From: Marisa cornuarietis
Lineage: Eukaryota; Mollusca; Gastropoda; Architaenioglossa; Ampullariidae
Assembly: GCA_004794655.1 (NCBI GenBank)
Contig: SMMW01000535.1
Span: forward strand, 1,302,001-1,366,000
Direction: 5' to 3'
Length of the DNA: 64,000 nt
The stretch's first letter is position 1; every line of letters starts with the position of its first letter. Made by a program: the position numbers and the translations under genes. Shown one piece after another: positions 22,011 to 37,261 of this stretch. The notes beneath the pieces were generated by a model, which saw only the letters and a list, made by a program, of their open reading frames with translations, had not been told where the DNA came from and searched no databases.

Positions 22011-24677
22011 CATGGTCAGGACAGGGTCACAGTACTAACATTAGTATTGCAAGATGTAATAAGTCTCTAGCTCCGAGCTGAGCCAAGCTATTGAAAAATA
22101 AAAATACGTCATTGTAGGCCTTTAAGCACGATGTGCAGGAAGCTCTTCGGCCGAGTAATGGGCTAAAATACTTGTTATATTACCAGGACATCATGGGAGG
22201 TGTTTTTACACGTCTGTTTTCCTGAACTTCTCAAGGTCTTGAGCACTTGTATTTGAAGGTGTGATAAAAATACCTTTGGTTTTCACTAATATTTTTTTCT
22301 TTGGCTTGTTCTGTTGCGTGTGAGCGCGTGTGAGCATGTTCTAAATTACGGCTGGCTTCTGGCTTGCTCACAAAATTCTATTAAGATACAATTTACGAGA
22401 AGATTGATAACAGAAAAAAGAGGAAAATGAGAAAAAGAATTGACGGAAAAAAGGGTAAGTGCAAAGAAACAAATAGAGAAAAGGGGCAGAAGAAGAAAGA
22501 AGGAACAAGATAAAGGTGAAGGAGGCAGAAAGAGCGTGCAGATGTTCTTGCCCTTTGTACCTCGTTTCTTTCCAATTTGTTTGATATTAACTTGTCACAA
22601 TACTTTGGGTCCTCAAGCAACTCATTCAAGTTCATTTATGGATAAATTATGAGGGCACCTTAAAAAAACTGTGCAAAGACAGACAGAAAAAACGTATAAC
22701 TGGAAAGAAAAGCGAGTTAGCAGAAAGAATCAAAAGAAAGAATAAAAGATGGTGTAGAAATGTGCGAGACAGTGTTCTGAGAAGGGGCATGTGGTAGAAG
22801 CGCAAGGAAATACAAAAAATCTCCCTTTGTTATTTTGCAAGATCAACGAAGAAAATTACAGAAACCTAGAATAGGCTATTTGGTCACCAGAAATCCTAGA
22901 CACCAGACTAAGTTGCTAGGGCTTCTTTCCTCCAAAATAAAAGTGAAAAGTTGAACTTGAGAATGTTTGTTAGACAAAGAGTGAAGCGGACTTTACCGGC
23001 ACAGAATCCTTGATAAAAAAATAAACCGTCTCAACTCACGCAACGGTGATCAGATAATACCAGATAAGAGCAAAAAACATGGCTCTTGTCTTGCTGCAAC
23101 AAATAACTATTTTATAATGGCTTTCCATGATACATTTTCCGACTGCTCGCCTTCTCTAACATCAAGGGAGTTGTTTATCCTGCGCATGAGCAATGTCCGG
23201 ACAGGAACCAACATGGCTGCAGAGTTTTGGAGAGCTTTGATGACTTATTGACGAGTGGCATAAGAGGTTGCGGGGAAAAAAAGAATCTGTGAGCTAGGAC
23301 AAAAGACCCGCTTACCACGATCCACATGAAATACATCGGCGGTCTTCAGTTAATGCCCAGGCTTACCTAACCTGAGATCTTTTTATCCCTCCAAGCGGAG
23401 CATCTTTTCCATTATGTATCATTTTTCAGTAAAAACAGAAGTAAAAAAAAACTTCACATCTTTTTCAGAAGCTAAACAAATGTATTTTTTTTTTGGTAGA
23501 TAGAAGAGTTAGATGTTAATGGTCGTATCTCCCTGCCCTCAAAGATACACTCTCACACAGAAGGGCAATGAACATACATCCAGGCAAATGGCTAGAAGGG
23601 AATGTAGCTCAGAGAGTGATATGCAAGAAGATCCAGACGGATGGTGGCCGATGCCATTTCTAAATTGTTTTCAGGGCACAAGAAATTGATAAAGTTATAG
23701 TCCTTAGACTACTGAGGAGAGGACTCGTCATGCCCAAAGGTATGGGACTTCAGCACGGTGTGACATGACTATCATATCATTATGCGACTAGTTTGTGTGG
23801 TGTCATGACAGCATTTAATTGCCACTGGCCAGTTATCATTCGTGCAGCTGAGTAGTCAGTTTCTTTCATCCCCTCCAGCCTCGTTCTGGACCACAGGAGT
23901 AGCCCGTCTCACTCTACCCGATTTTTCTCTCCCCGCACCCCACTCGTCCTCTCCTTTGCTCAGTTCCTGTCGGAGACAATTGAGCCCATGACTGCACGAG
24001 AGAAAGAGAGCGAATGAGAACAAGGTCCTAATAACTATTCTAGTAGGGGGAAATCGGTTATAATGTCTAGCTACAAATCACTGCGATAAACTATTTCCAA
24101 AACTCTGGGTTAATACCATCTTTCCGTTTCGAGATACACGTTTATTATCATCACCGTGCAGAGAAGAAGGTTAACAACGCAGTCGCCAGGATTGTTCATT
24201 GTTCAATAGTCAAACCGTCAGACAATGAAAGAGTCGTGGCTATATGTTAATAAAACACACACCTATAAACCATTTAACCACCTTCTGTTTAAAGGTGTGT
24301 ACCCTGACATCTGTTGCTGTCTTTTAACAGTGGAGAAGTTGGTGGGTTAGAAGGGAAGCAAAAGGACGAGTCCCGTTGTGGACAAGCTACAAAGCTGCCG
24401 TTCGATTTGTCTAACGTCGGCGGAAAGTAGACGATGCTCACCCTCCTCCGCCAGCCTCACTGGCTGCCAGTCCGAGATTGCAGCTCTGAGTACTGATGTC
24501 TTCGCGGCCTTGTCCCAGATAAACCTGTCTGAGCTGCTGACGCCGCTTCCACCCAAGTCCATCATCTATCTGCTTGTGTTGCCATCCTCTCTGCACCCCG
24601 CACTATACAAGTGAAATTCGGTAGACAGTCCCTCACTGCCCTAATGTTGAAATTATTTATTCCTTTTGTTCAAAACC
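22011..24677. other. No supported gene
   Basis: A purine-rich stretch lies at about 22400-22520 and at 22730. At 23194-23260 an NRF-1-like TGCGCATGAGC is followed 22 bases later by ATGGCTGCAGAG, which opens only 12 codons. Overlapping frames at 24347-24614 look like chance. Confidence 0.45.
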
Positions 24678-24737
24678 TGCTCCTGCTCCTGCTCCTCCTG
24701 CTCCTGCTCCTCCTCCTCCTCCTCATCATCATCATCT
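24678..24737 (+). repeat. CTG/CTC/ATC triplet-rich microsatellite
   Basis: CCTGCT, CCTCCTG, CCT and CAT units in succession. Imperfect. Confidence 0.85.
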
Positions 24738-26420
<1,683 letters not shown>

Positions 26421-26471
26421 GCACACACACACACACACACACACGCACGCACGCACGCACGCACGCACACA
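26421..26471 (+). repeat. (CA)n then (CACG)n microsatellite
   Basis: About 12 CA units pass into six GCAC units. Confidence 0.95.
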
Positions 26472-29400
26472 AAATCTGCTTAACCGTTCCGGCAGAGTCA
26501 TTACAAAGCGGAGCTTAAGGGAATACTTGGGGAACTAGGACGCGCATCCATCAAATTTTCTGAGTGTGACTTGGTAGACCTGTCTTCAGGGGCATCTGAG
26601 AGAGAGAGAGAGCTGAAGCAGTGTGCACTGGAGTAAAAAAGAATGCGGGGCAAACTGTTTGCAGCCTCGTCGGTAAGGATTAGAGAGATTTCCACGCACG
26701 GACATTAATTCTTTATCCCCGTTCATCGAAAACTATGCAAGCGAATTTGTATTTTTGTAAGCTGCCAGGAACGCCTCGCAGATGCCAAATTTGGGAAATG
26801 ATTTAAAAAAAGATCTTATTAGTAGTTAAGTTATTTTTAGAGCTGATATAAAAGTAAAATGACTTCTTTTACTTTCTTCTACCCTTTTTTGTAACAAGCA
26901 CATAATAAAGGATAAAAACTCTCCTTATTAAAGTTTTAAATCCGTATCATCATTTCTGGATTTAAAAGTCAGTTTATTTTAAGCCGAATTTGTTTTTAAA
27001 AACTGTAAATGAGATTTATTATTGAAAGAAGAGCCGAGAGACAGCTAGAGTTTACAAGCTAACTGGTTCCTTGGCATTTACATCGGTTGCTGGTAACGAG
27101 CATACTCGGGTAGTCAGTGTATGGCTTTTTTTTACTATCTATGCTTGTCATATCTACCCAGTCTTGCTGTCGTCCTATCTCCTGTTCTCTCGTTCTCTCT
27201 CTCCTCAGTGGCGATAGTGTGGACAATGTGAGTAGAGAGCTCACTATTGATCAGACAAAAGTGGGGAGAGCCTGGTGTCGCTAGAGGTGGTGTTTTTCTC
27301 TTTCTTCCATGTCTGCCCACACCCTTGCCACCCCACAAAAACGTACTAGAGGCATCTGACGTATTGCTGAGCATCTTGTCAAAGAAACCTTTCGTTCAAT
27401 TTCCTTGCACGTGGCCTCAAAGATCAGAATAAACACCGTGCTTTGCCTCAGTCTCGTCTTCAACAAAAGTGCTTCCATTAAATCTTATGGAAAAAACAGG
27501 AACTGTCGGGCTGCACAAATTAATCTTCACATTTTGCTTGCTTTAAAACGAAGACTCGCTTTTTTATGATTTCGGGTATTCTAGAAAAGTAATGGCGAAA
27601 GAGAGAACAGAAAACACGAGGCTTTCTACCCTCAACATTTTTATCAGGAGGCGTTGATGGATTTTCAATGAGATGGATCGTCGTTGTTCCCTGAAAGGTT
27701 CGGGCTACAGACCCTATCTTCCCGCTGATATGCTGCGTCTTTTCACGCAGTGTCGTGGACAGGTGCTACGGTTTTAGGTGAGTTTATTGTTGTGTGGACA
27801 TCCTTTTGAGCAGGAGCAGCTCAAGTAAAGATCAATAAATGCTGCAGGAGATGGACAGAACAAAGGGAACAAACAAGCTTTCCCTTTTCGCCAAAGTTAA
27901 GTCGCGAGGTACAAATGAAACTTTCCCTCTGTATTAGTGCTAATGAAAAACACGCTATTATGTAACAGATTTTTAGGACGAAAAGGTGAGTTTTTTGTAA
28001 TAAGTACAAGCGCGCATAACACACAAAGAGAAAATAGACAACAGAATGTGAAAGGTATAAATGCTTGTTGAAAAAAATCAGCAAAAATTAATTGTTGCGC
28101 ATCTCAGGAAACTGATAAAAGTATTGTTTCTAAAAAATGGTTTGTGAGACATCAGTTTTATGAAATGGGAAATAACGACATCTAAGTGCATTAACATCAG
28201 GAAAATAGGAGAAAACCTAACTCTTGACATGCAGATGAGGACAGGTCAAAGGGACTTACTCTACGTAAAATGCAGAAAAAAGAAACAATTTATTTTGCGC
28301 CTACTAAACGTAGCTGTAGCAGCAACACCATGACATCAGCAGCAAGGATGGTGATGAGGATGATGGTCAAGACGATAATGATGATGATGACGACGATGAT
28401 GAAAAAGATATTGATTATGATGTAGAACTTTACCACTCAAAGAGGTTTCTGTGTACTTTTACGATGTTAGATGCTACATTGTTAATAAATTATTATTAAA
28501 GACAGTATAAGATAAAGAAAGAAACAAAAATTGTCGAGAAAGAACAAATATTTTTCAAGGTAAACAAATATGTATACGTTAGCTTACTAATTTTAAGGAA
28601 AGTGATCATTGCACAATATGGTTAGGTGGTTCAAATGCTAATATACAGATCTTTATCCTTTGTAGGTCTCGACAAATGATTTGTTTCCTTGGCGACCGCT
28701 TTGCAGACTCGTGGTTCTCACAAGTAGTTGTCAGACCATGTTGATGATTTGTTCATGATGGTTGCCTGTTCACTGTTCTCAAAAATGTGCCGTTTGCTCT
28801 CCCCTGAGGCCCCACACATGAAGGCCAAGCAAGCTTGGAAAGGTTACAAACACGTTTACCCTGAAGCGTCCAGTGCAGATATCCCAGTGGACACACAGAA
28901 GTCAGGGTTGGCAACAAGACTTCTTCGCGAGACTGGGAAATTTCTAGAAGTTATTTGCAAATAATGTGATCCCATGCCTACGTTTTTAATGTATCTTCAA
29001 ACTCGTTTTCACGTGTACACCAAATATCAACTTTCAGTGGTCTTCTTAACGCTGCTGTGCACTCATTTCTTTGCATGATCTTGTTAAAAATAGCTCACAT
29101 CCACCTCTTATGAAATGATTTTTTTTTCGTTAGCCCATAATGACTGCTTTAAAAATACGAACGAATTCGCACTGAATGAAATACTTTTGGGTTTAATAAT
29201 ACTGAAAAAGAGTTTCTAACCAAGAGGATACTCTTTTCATGAAAGACTATGGCAGCCAGACGGCAAGGCTATAAGTCGCAGTGGGTGTTAAGCCCAATAT
29301 CTGGCGCTGATTATTGTGTATGTACTTTTCCTGTCTTCGGCTAATGACAAAAACGCGGTGTGTGAGTGGTTTTTTTTTTGAAGGGGGGGGGGAATTAGCA

Positions 29401-30389
29401 AAAAAAAAAAAAAAAAAAAAGCGTAACCCGTCCATCTGGAAAGATGACCCTCGTTTGTTTTACATGAGGTGAGGGTGTGTGAACATGACTGCGGTCGCGT
29501 TAAGATTTGTCGGATATTTTTCATCCCGGAGTTACTAAAATAAGAATTTCATTTATTCTTGTTGATCATGGTATCGCCTTTACCGTCAAGACATCCATCG
29601 CACTTAGTTGAACCGAATTCCTGGAAAACAAATTTTAAAGTTCATGAGTTATTTTTAGAGAGGAGGAATGGTGGTAAATGGGTTTAATTGACGGCAGTTT
29701 TATCCTAGACAGCGACTGCTTTAAAAATGAAACAAAAACAGCATGAGCTCTTGAACAATGTCGCCTGCCTGCCCTCTCGAAGTGACCGCAGCAAAGGCTG
29801 GGTGGCTCTAGATCTTGTATTTCTTTCCCATAACATCGCCCATAATTTCGCTTAGTAAACGGGCCCTTACGTGTATGGAAAAGAAGAATGTTCACAGGAT
29901 CAGCCCTGAACTTTTGTTCATCCCTAAAACTCTGTGGTAAGTCTCGAGGAGTAATCGCTCTAAACCCATGAGAGTGAGCAAAAAAGCGGCCACGTCTGAA
30001 GGAAGGGGACACTACTCTCGAGAAGATGCAGAGATGATGATTGCCTGCCGGACTCCTGGGTAGGATTCATGTCGTGGCTGTAACCGATAACATTTATGCC
30101 CGACATGGGCAAACAACCGCTGGGGATCATGACGAGAGTACGTGCTTCTGTACACAAGACAAAGCTTATCGACTTGTCTGCCCTGTTTATGGTCTTATAT
30201 TCATCATTGATTCCAACTCTGTTAGCATCAGTCCGTGCTTTTAGTGCCTCTGAAAACATTGTGAGCGTATCAGTAATTTGAAATCATCCTGACGATAACA
30301 ACCGGAAGTAAGACATGGAACAGTGAGTAGAGCAGCAGCACATCAGGTGTCAATACAACTTCACCTCTCCTAGTGTTTGATGTGTTTTA
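26472..30389. other. No supported gene
   Basis: Contains a short GA run (26598-26612), an imperfect GAT/GAC-rich stretch (about 28346-28402), and a T/G/A homopolymer cluster (29371-29420). The plus frame 28728-28964 has a protein-like tail (KAKQAWKGYKHVYPEASSAD), but a stop sits just before it and no usable acceptor opens into it. Overlapping frames at 29635-30281 on both strands are unsupported. Confidence 0.45.
29390..29420 (+). repeat. Poly-A run next to poly-G
   Basis: TTTTTTTT, GGGGGGGG and then about 21 A within 50 bases (29369-29420). Homopolymers only. Confidence 0.85.
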
Positions 30390-30397
30390 CTTTAACA

Positions 30398-30848
30398 CAG
30401 GGGTAGGGAACATCCGGCCCGTGGGTCGTATAAGGCCCACGAAATCATTTAGTCTAGCTTAGCTAAAGCAATACCAGATGTGATTTGAAATTCAATAGGA
30501 AAATAAAGTAGCATAAAGTTGTGTTAAGGGGGTCATGATAATAGGGGCAAGCAAGGAACGTCCATTACGGGATAAAATACAGACGAGAACATGATGGGAC
30601 AGACATGCTTCTCGTCAGCTGCTCTTGGCCCGTCTGCGGTCTGCTTGCATTGCGGTAACTCAAGAGGACAATTGGTGCATGGCAGGCTGGGAGTATTCAT
30701 ATTGTAAAAGTGTTAACGCACTGTGGAAAAACCTACAGATTGACCAAATAAAGCAGGCTCATTTTTAAGGTCATAAATTTGTATGGTCCACGAATAACGC
30801 TAGAAATATCCAAATGAACATTGACATCAAAAGGTTTTCCCAACCCTG
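30398..30848 (+). mobile_element. Non-autonomous hAT-family element
   Basis: A 451-bp element with imperfect terminal inverted repeats: CAGGGGTAGGGAACATCCGG at the left, and at the right the complement of CAGGGTTGGGAAAACCTTTT. It is flanked by 8-bp near-identical duplications, CTTTAACA (30390-30397) and CTTTAATA (30849-30856), matching 7 of 8. A CAGGGG-type terminus with an 8-bp TSD is the established hAT signature. The left end also carries GGCCCGTGGG...AAGGCCCACG, the usual sub-terminal palindromic segment of such elements. No transposase frame remains inside. Confidence 0.88.
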
Positions 30849-30856
30849 CTTTAATA

Positions 30857-33800
30857 GATAACAATTTTCCCTCTTAATACAGATAACACGTAGTGGCATT
30901 TACATCACTATATTTATTGATATGTACGTCACAGCTGGATACTAACAGATAAGAAACTCTTGATGAAAATAAAGACAAGGAGGATTTTTATAGAAAGTGA
31001 AGAAAGTAATACAAAAAATGGAAGGAAAGACAGAAGGCAGGAAGAAAGGGGAAAACCAAAGAAATGACCAAAAAGACTGAAAAACAAAGAAAGAAAGAAA
31101 GAACTACATGAAAGAGGGAAAACATCTATTTGTGTTTTCGTTTAATTATTTGTGCCGCAGCCGCCGCCGACATTTTGTGTCTGTCTTGTTTTTCCGTCGA
31201 AAAAAATTAAAAAAAAACTTCTGAGAAAAGATCTGTGCTTGCAGGAAACTTTGCAGTGGGTGGTAAACATCAACATGGTTACTGGAGACGAAGTACAAAG
31301 GTAAACATCTTACAAGAATCTACACCGACCTAGGGTTACAGCCTTCCAGACAATTACGTGGATGATGCGAAAAACTTCAAAATGTAAATCTGACATAAAA
31401 AAAACAACATCTCATTATCACTGATGGAGGCGGACACCTATCTATACTCTTTGCGTGATATGCTGCTGGAGAGGAATTAGCTTCCCCAGGGTTGCCTGCC
31501 CTTGTATTAACAATCACTGAGCGCGACCGCTGCTAGGCGCTGCTTCATCAGGCGTCAAGGGGAGACAGCTCGGGGTGCGGGTAAGGGAAAGATATCACAG
31601 GAAATATTGTTTACGACCCTTTTTTCTGGCGCTCCAGACAAAAAACAGGATCCAGTGATGACTTTTGATTTCTTTTGTCGAACATGATGGCTGGAGAATG
31701 TCAATACTCAGTTAGGTAACCGAAACATTTATGGCCGTAGTGAACACGACTTCCATAAAAGGGGAAAATAACATTTCACGATTTAGTAAAAATTAAAAAT
31801 GAAGACAGAAAGTAGAAAGGCTTAGACAGTGTGAAAAAAATTAGCACGGCAAGAAACAAAATTGTGCAGATGTGGATGTGTTGTTTCATTTGAAAGCATA
31901 TTAAGACAAACAATGTCGACGACAATTGTTAATTTGCTCTAATACACACCTACACGCGCACACTGATGTCCATACATACACAACAGTCAGAAACTAGCCC
32001 TCGCTTTTAGTAAATGGATAGGTAGGTCGACAGATATAAATGCACTGGCTAACATAACAGAATAGACTTGTCACGCCATTCAGGACAAGGTTACCGCCGA
32101 CGTATCCCCCAACTCTACCCCCTTCTCTTCTTCCTCCTCCTCCATGACCAGTACCGTCAGAACAAAGTAACTGGTTGTCAGCGGGTACCAGTCAAGGGAT
32201 GAATAAATTAGTAAATGAATGTATATATAACATATAAATCACTAGAACGCTGTTAGCCTACACAAACTAATCTTAATTTTACGAGTATTTAGCAGGGAGA
32301 TGGGAGGGATTTGGAGGAAGGGAGAGCAGCAGCTGAGGGCGCAGTCGGGCCTACACCATGGTAGCAATGCTCGGCTGGGCTATAGAAGTGAGTGTGATGA
32401 TGTTTGTATTGCGCAAGTCACGCAATCTTGCCTGACCAATAATGGTGTTCTATCAGGCAAGCGTGTTTTATTTTAGGCGGATAATGCAAAGTCTTCTGCT
32501 CTTGTCGAAGATAAAGAGCTGAGAAGCCGCTGTTGTACATTGCAAGGAAAGAGTGAATTCGTTGACTGTAGTGCTACCTCCTGAAGGATGTATTTCGGAG
32601 GAAAGTGCGACGAGACCATTCATTTTTGCCGTTAGGGAGCGTCTTGGGGTATTTTTAGAGATCATTCATGACATCTCATTAATTATAAGCCGTTGTTACA
32701 ATATTGATTAAGAACAGTCACACGTGATTTGTGTGGAATTGATGTTGTAGAAGAAGTTATACAAATCAGGTGCTTGGCCAGAGGTATCGGGTATGTAACT
32801 ATTGAACAGAAAGGAGTGGAGCTGAGCAGATGAAACTGGCAATGGGTTGTGGAGTTGGTTGTGTATAGTTAACAAACTGCGTTTGATGAACCTTTTGATT
32901 GAGATATTTCAACTATTTTACATCGGTTAAAATGAGACCCAGGCCTTGTCAAGTCACGCAACTAAATTTAAAGCTCTGCTAATTTTTTATGCGGCACATT
33001 GGATGAATGGAGCGTCGACTACGGACCTCACACTCTATGAGATTTGTTTTCCTTACCTTGGACATTACAATGGAATTTACTCATTGATAAACTTTCTCGG
33101 TGTATTACCATTTATTGGTACCAATCTGGATTATGGTAATTTGAAAAGCACATTTCCACGAAAGTGTCTACAAAAAGATCTGTTTTTCTCGGAACACTGA
33201 TTTGTTACACATTTAAAGCAAAAGACGAAATAAAGATAGAATAAAAGGGATATCATCCATCGTCATATCCCCCACCCTAAAAAACCCCAAGAACACCAAT
33301 AATAAGAAAAAGGTCCGAGTATGACCAGAAAAAGGGAGCATACACTTACCACCGGTGTTAGATACTACACAACACGTATCAAATTGATTTTAAAGTAGTG
33401 AATAACATTTTTCCAATCACCACAAAATTCTGGAAACTATCAAGAACTAGTGTGGGTTACGTAGGAAAGCAATAAAATGATAAAATCTCAGTGTCGACTC
33501 GTGTTACTTGTTTCACCAATCTTAAGAGCAATCAAAGCCTTTAGAGAGTTCTTGCTGCCTTCCACTATACTCCTGATGACGCTCAACGCAAGCCAGACAA
33601 AGTCTCGTTTATAATCTTCTCTATTCCACTAGGTTCAAAATACCTTCAAGAACTAAACAACTTGATGCGTCAAACGAAAGCAGCATCCGCAAGCATAAAC
33701 CTTACATTTGATATATCTCATGTATGGCACTGGTATTGGAAACGGGCATCATCACAGCAATCGACGAATTATGGATCTGTACCTTCAGCTTCAGCTGCTC

Positions 33801-35150
33801 CTAAGCGTATTGTACAGATGACATTTCTGTCGAGGGGGCACAGTGACGCGTTGTAGTGAACCTAAACATCGCCAGACAGGACAAAGTATACAGGTAACAT
33901 TTAAGATTTGAGAAAATCACCACTGACAGCGGGAATTCGAAAGAATTTCTAATTGAATATAACTGTTCTTTTTTGCACACTACTTACATTTAGCAAATGT
34001 CATTCTACAAACTATGATGAGACATTCTCGTCAAGATCTACAATGTTCGATTCGGTTTAGCACAGGGACTGAAGATCAAAGCAAAAACTATGACGTACCC
34101 ACATCGTGCTTCTCGACTGGAACAAGGAAAAGTGTGGAGAAAGCAAAGATGGCTACAAGCTGCAGCCAAAGAAACTGGCGAGCCGTTAAAATAAGCACCA
34201 GCAGAGGCGAAGCGGGTTCCCGGGCGGCGTGAGTGGTGCTCACCGCACCGAAGAGTATAGTACTTCTATCAGCTTTTATCAACACACGGCCAGACCCTTG
34301 ACAGCGGCTCGGCGATCAGTGTGTTGACCGTGCCAGTGCATTAACTCCCGAGAGCAGACGGTGGCGGTAGACCGCGGGAGGGACTCGTGATAGGCTCACC
34401 GTTTCATCTCCTGAGCCCCCAGCGATGCTGAGGACAGGTCACTGGACTACCCTACTCCTAAACTTTCTTCCCCTCAGCCCCACTGCCGACCTCGCTTTGA
34501 CTGATGGGGTAGCTGAGGGAAGGTCCCATAGAAACCCCGTGAGGAGATACTTCAAAGTGTTGAGACGTCTGGATTATTTCGTTAAAATTGCAAGATCGTT
34601 CTCTGATCAAATAAAACTGGGTGACATGCAGTAGGTTCTGTCTTGGGGATTATTCTTTTTGTATCCCTGCCCACGTCTCTTCCGCCGCTCTTACTCTCTT
34701 TCTCCAAATTCCGTTACTCTTTCTCTCTTTTGCTCTATAGGATCCGAAAACCCATCACGAACAAAGAACCAGCTAAAAAGAGAGCATTTCAGGAGAAAGC
34801 TAAAAGCTAAAAGAAAAACAAAGCCTTGCCAACAAAAGCAAATGAATTGCAAATGTAAAAGTCAGAAGTGTTTGTGACGGATTCGGTCTCTCTTGTGTGT
34901 TCAAGCTTAAGAAAACACACGACAGCGAATGAAAGGAGACTCGCTTTCCTACTTTAATAATAAACGGTGACCTCTTGTGACTTCTATGACGTCACTAGCA
35001 CTAAGGTGTTCGCGAGAAGGGGGAAAATCTCTGAGAGCGCCTCCGAGTTGATGGTCATCACCACATTTTTTCACACCTGGTAGAGCGTTTTACGCTCATT
35101 TCATCTTTTTTTTTTGAATATGGCTGACAGTACATTTAATTTTTTTCGCT
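30857..35150. other. No supported gene
   Basis: A purine-rich tract (about 31000-31110) and a GC-richer stretch with several short frames (34240-34640) are the only structures. A second perfect CRE (TGACGTCA) is at 34987-34994. No exon is supported. Confidence 0.45.
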
Positions 35151-35230
35151 GATGGCCTGTTGTGGTGAAGCTGCATGCCGTAACAAGAGCATGGCTTTCT
35201 GTCCAAGATTTGAGGGCTCGATTCTTGCTG
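35151..35230 (+). mobile_element. Worn tRNA-derived SINE head (possible)
   Basis: GATGGCCTGTTGTGGTGAAG resembles a Leu/Ser-type tRNA box A (TGGCCTAGTGGTTAAGGC), and GAGGGCTCGATTCTTGC 50 bases later resembles box B (GGGTTCGATTCCCGC). The intervening AAGAGCATGGCTTTCTGTCC fits a variable arm. No TSD is identified. Not a functional tRNA. Confidence 0.42.
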
Positions 35231-35758
35231 AAATAAATTTCAAACAAACCAAAACAAAACGAATGATCTGGAGAACTAAAAGTCCACGATAGAAATATAC
35301 ATTCTCCCTTGCTACCTCAGACAAAACGAGAAGAGTGTACGAATGGGAAATTGTAACCCCTGAGGCTCCTGTCCTGAAGGGCGGGTCACACTTTCAGCCA
35401 TCAGGTACATGATTTGAGCTCAAAACAAGTAATAGGAAGTAAGTCCGGGCGCTAACTAAAAAAAAATGCGCTTGATAAGCAGCAAGAACACTTCCATCAG
35501 TAAACAGAGGCTGCTTTATTGCGAACTGGGTGTCAATCAGTTCTTTGTCTGCAGTCAGTGACTGTGAAGGGACCACCATCACCGAAGTCGGTCAGTCGAG
35601 TACTGCCTGCGGGTAACTATAGTGCTTTGTGAGTGTATCGGAAGGTGCTGAACTGAGGGTACTAGAACCATAGAACTGTTTTGCTGACTCTCTCTCTCTT
35701 CTCCATTCTGCTGCCAGTCTTCTTTTCGACCACGAGTAAAAAATCTTTATAAGTTAGC

Positions 35759-35820
35759 GCGGGCCCGCCAGATATGTACACATATAAAAAACGAGCCGGG
35801 ATACCCGGCGTTGCCCGGGT
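35759..35820. repeat. GC palindrome plus CCCGG hairpin
   Basis: A perfect 10-bp palindrome GCGGGCCCGC (35759-35768) is followed 35 bases later by ACCCGG-cgttg-CCCGGGT (35803-35820), which folds as a GC stem with a short loop. CCCGGCGTTGCCCGGG-type hairpins recur, as I recall, at ends of dispersed invertebrate repeats. I could not delimit an element here. Confidence 0.5.
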
Positions 35821-37178
35821 GATGCCGCGTCCCCTGACAGACTGTCAGCGCGCAGTGGATTCGTGTGGAGCAGATCCAAAGAGGAGATAAAAGACGTCCT
35901 GGCCATTTGTAGTAAAAGGGGAGATAAAAACTGCCAGCAGCCACGTGACTCGCTCGCTCATCCCGTCCTCCTTAGCGTTTTTTCTTCCTATTTCGTTGGA
36001 AAACATGTTTGACAAAGGATCCGCATTACAGATTGATATATTTTGTTTGTGGTCACCGGCAACTCCTCAGCTTAAAGAAAAATGAACTCTAACAGCTCTG
36101 GAGTCAAAGGCACCAGCTAGAAAATGTCTACCTCCTTCCTAAATTTTATGAATTTTGCTTTAGGATCCGCCAAACAGGACTGAATCTCTCTCTCTGTTTT
36201 ATCTATGATAACAATAGTGACTAAGACTGACATAGTTTATACGGAAAGAGACGGGTACTTTGACTGAGGGCTAATGGCACTACAGGGCAACTTGCGTCGC
36301 CGAGTTTCTTCACACAAAATTGTCGTTCTACTGACGTGTCAATGGGACCGTGTCTAGCCATAAGTGTCCCCGGAAGTGGCTTCAGCAGACGACATAATTT
36401 CTTTAGAGGCGGTTTCGCGGAGCCCTAGGAATCGGAGACTGTCCCACGTGCGCATCTGGCAAGGAAGCAGGCAAGGTCTTTGTGAATAGAGATGAGCGAA
36501 CCTGCCAGGGAGGTCCCGCTATTGATTTAGTTGTGAGGAGAATAACATAGATCACTCTGTCGTTGTTTACGCAAAAGTACTTGACAACAGTGGTATGCAA
36601 ATATTACAAAACGAACAAATAAACAAACAAACGCATAGAAGAGTTAATTCTAGCTGTTGTGCCGCGTTCTCACCTAGTCAACTGTACGCCCAGGGGAAGC
36701 ACAAGATTCACAGTGAAATATCTCCTAACGTCAAACGATGAAGTGGAAAGAAAATGAAAGCTAGCCAATCGTCTAATTGCCTGTTATCTAACTCCTTTGT
36801 TCGCTAATGAAACAAACCAAAACAAAACAAACCTCCACCAAAACCACGCAAAGAAAAAAAAATTTCCCCAAAGAACAAGACATAAAAATTCTAAAGTAAA
36901 ACATTAATCATGTAAGTGATCCCGCGAAACATCGACCTCCTCCGCCATACATGAGTCAGGGCTACAGATCTGTGCATAGCATGCACTCTACAGACAGATC
37001 ATTCTACTATACATACATGCTGATATAATAATAATAATAATAATAGCAACATGTATCTAAGGAAACAACCACGCTGTATGTGTTGTATTTATTATACTCT
37101 AATGGACGTACATTTATTTTACAGTTCTATTCTTCAAACTTGATTTCGTACCATCCACCCATCCAGCCATTGATCCAT

Positions 37179-37180
<2 letters not shown>
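35821..37180. other. No supported gene
   Basis: Contains a short (AAT)n run near 37026-37045. Nothing else is recognised. Confidence 0.5.

Positions 37181-37257
<77 letters not shown>
37181..37257 (+). repeat. (CA)n microsatellite, 77 bp
   Basis: About 38 uninterrupted CA units. Overlapping poly-His/Thr and poly-Cys/Val frames are artefacts. Confidence 0.98.

Positions 37258-37261
<4 letters not shown>

Noticed and set aside
28728..28964. Plus frame with a protein-like C-terminal part
   Set aside because: A stop lies immediately upstream in frame and no acceptor opens into the frame. No recognised motif.
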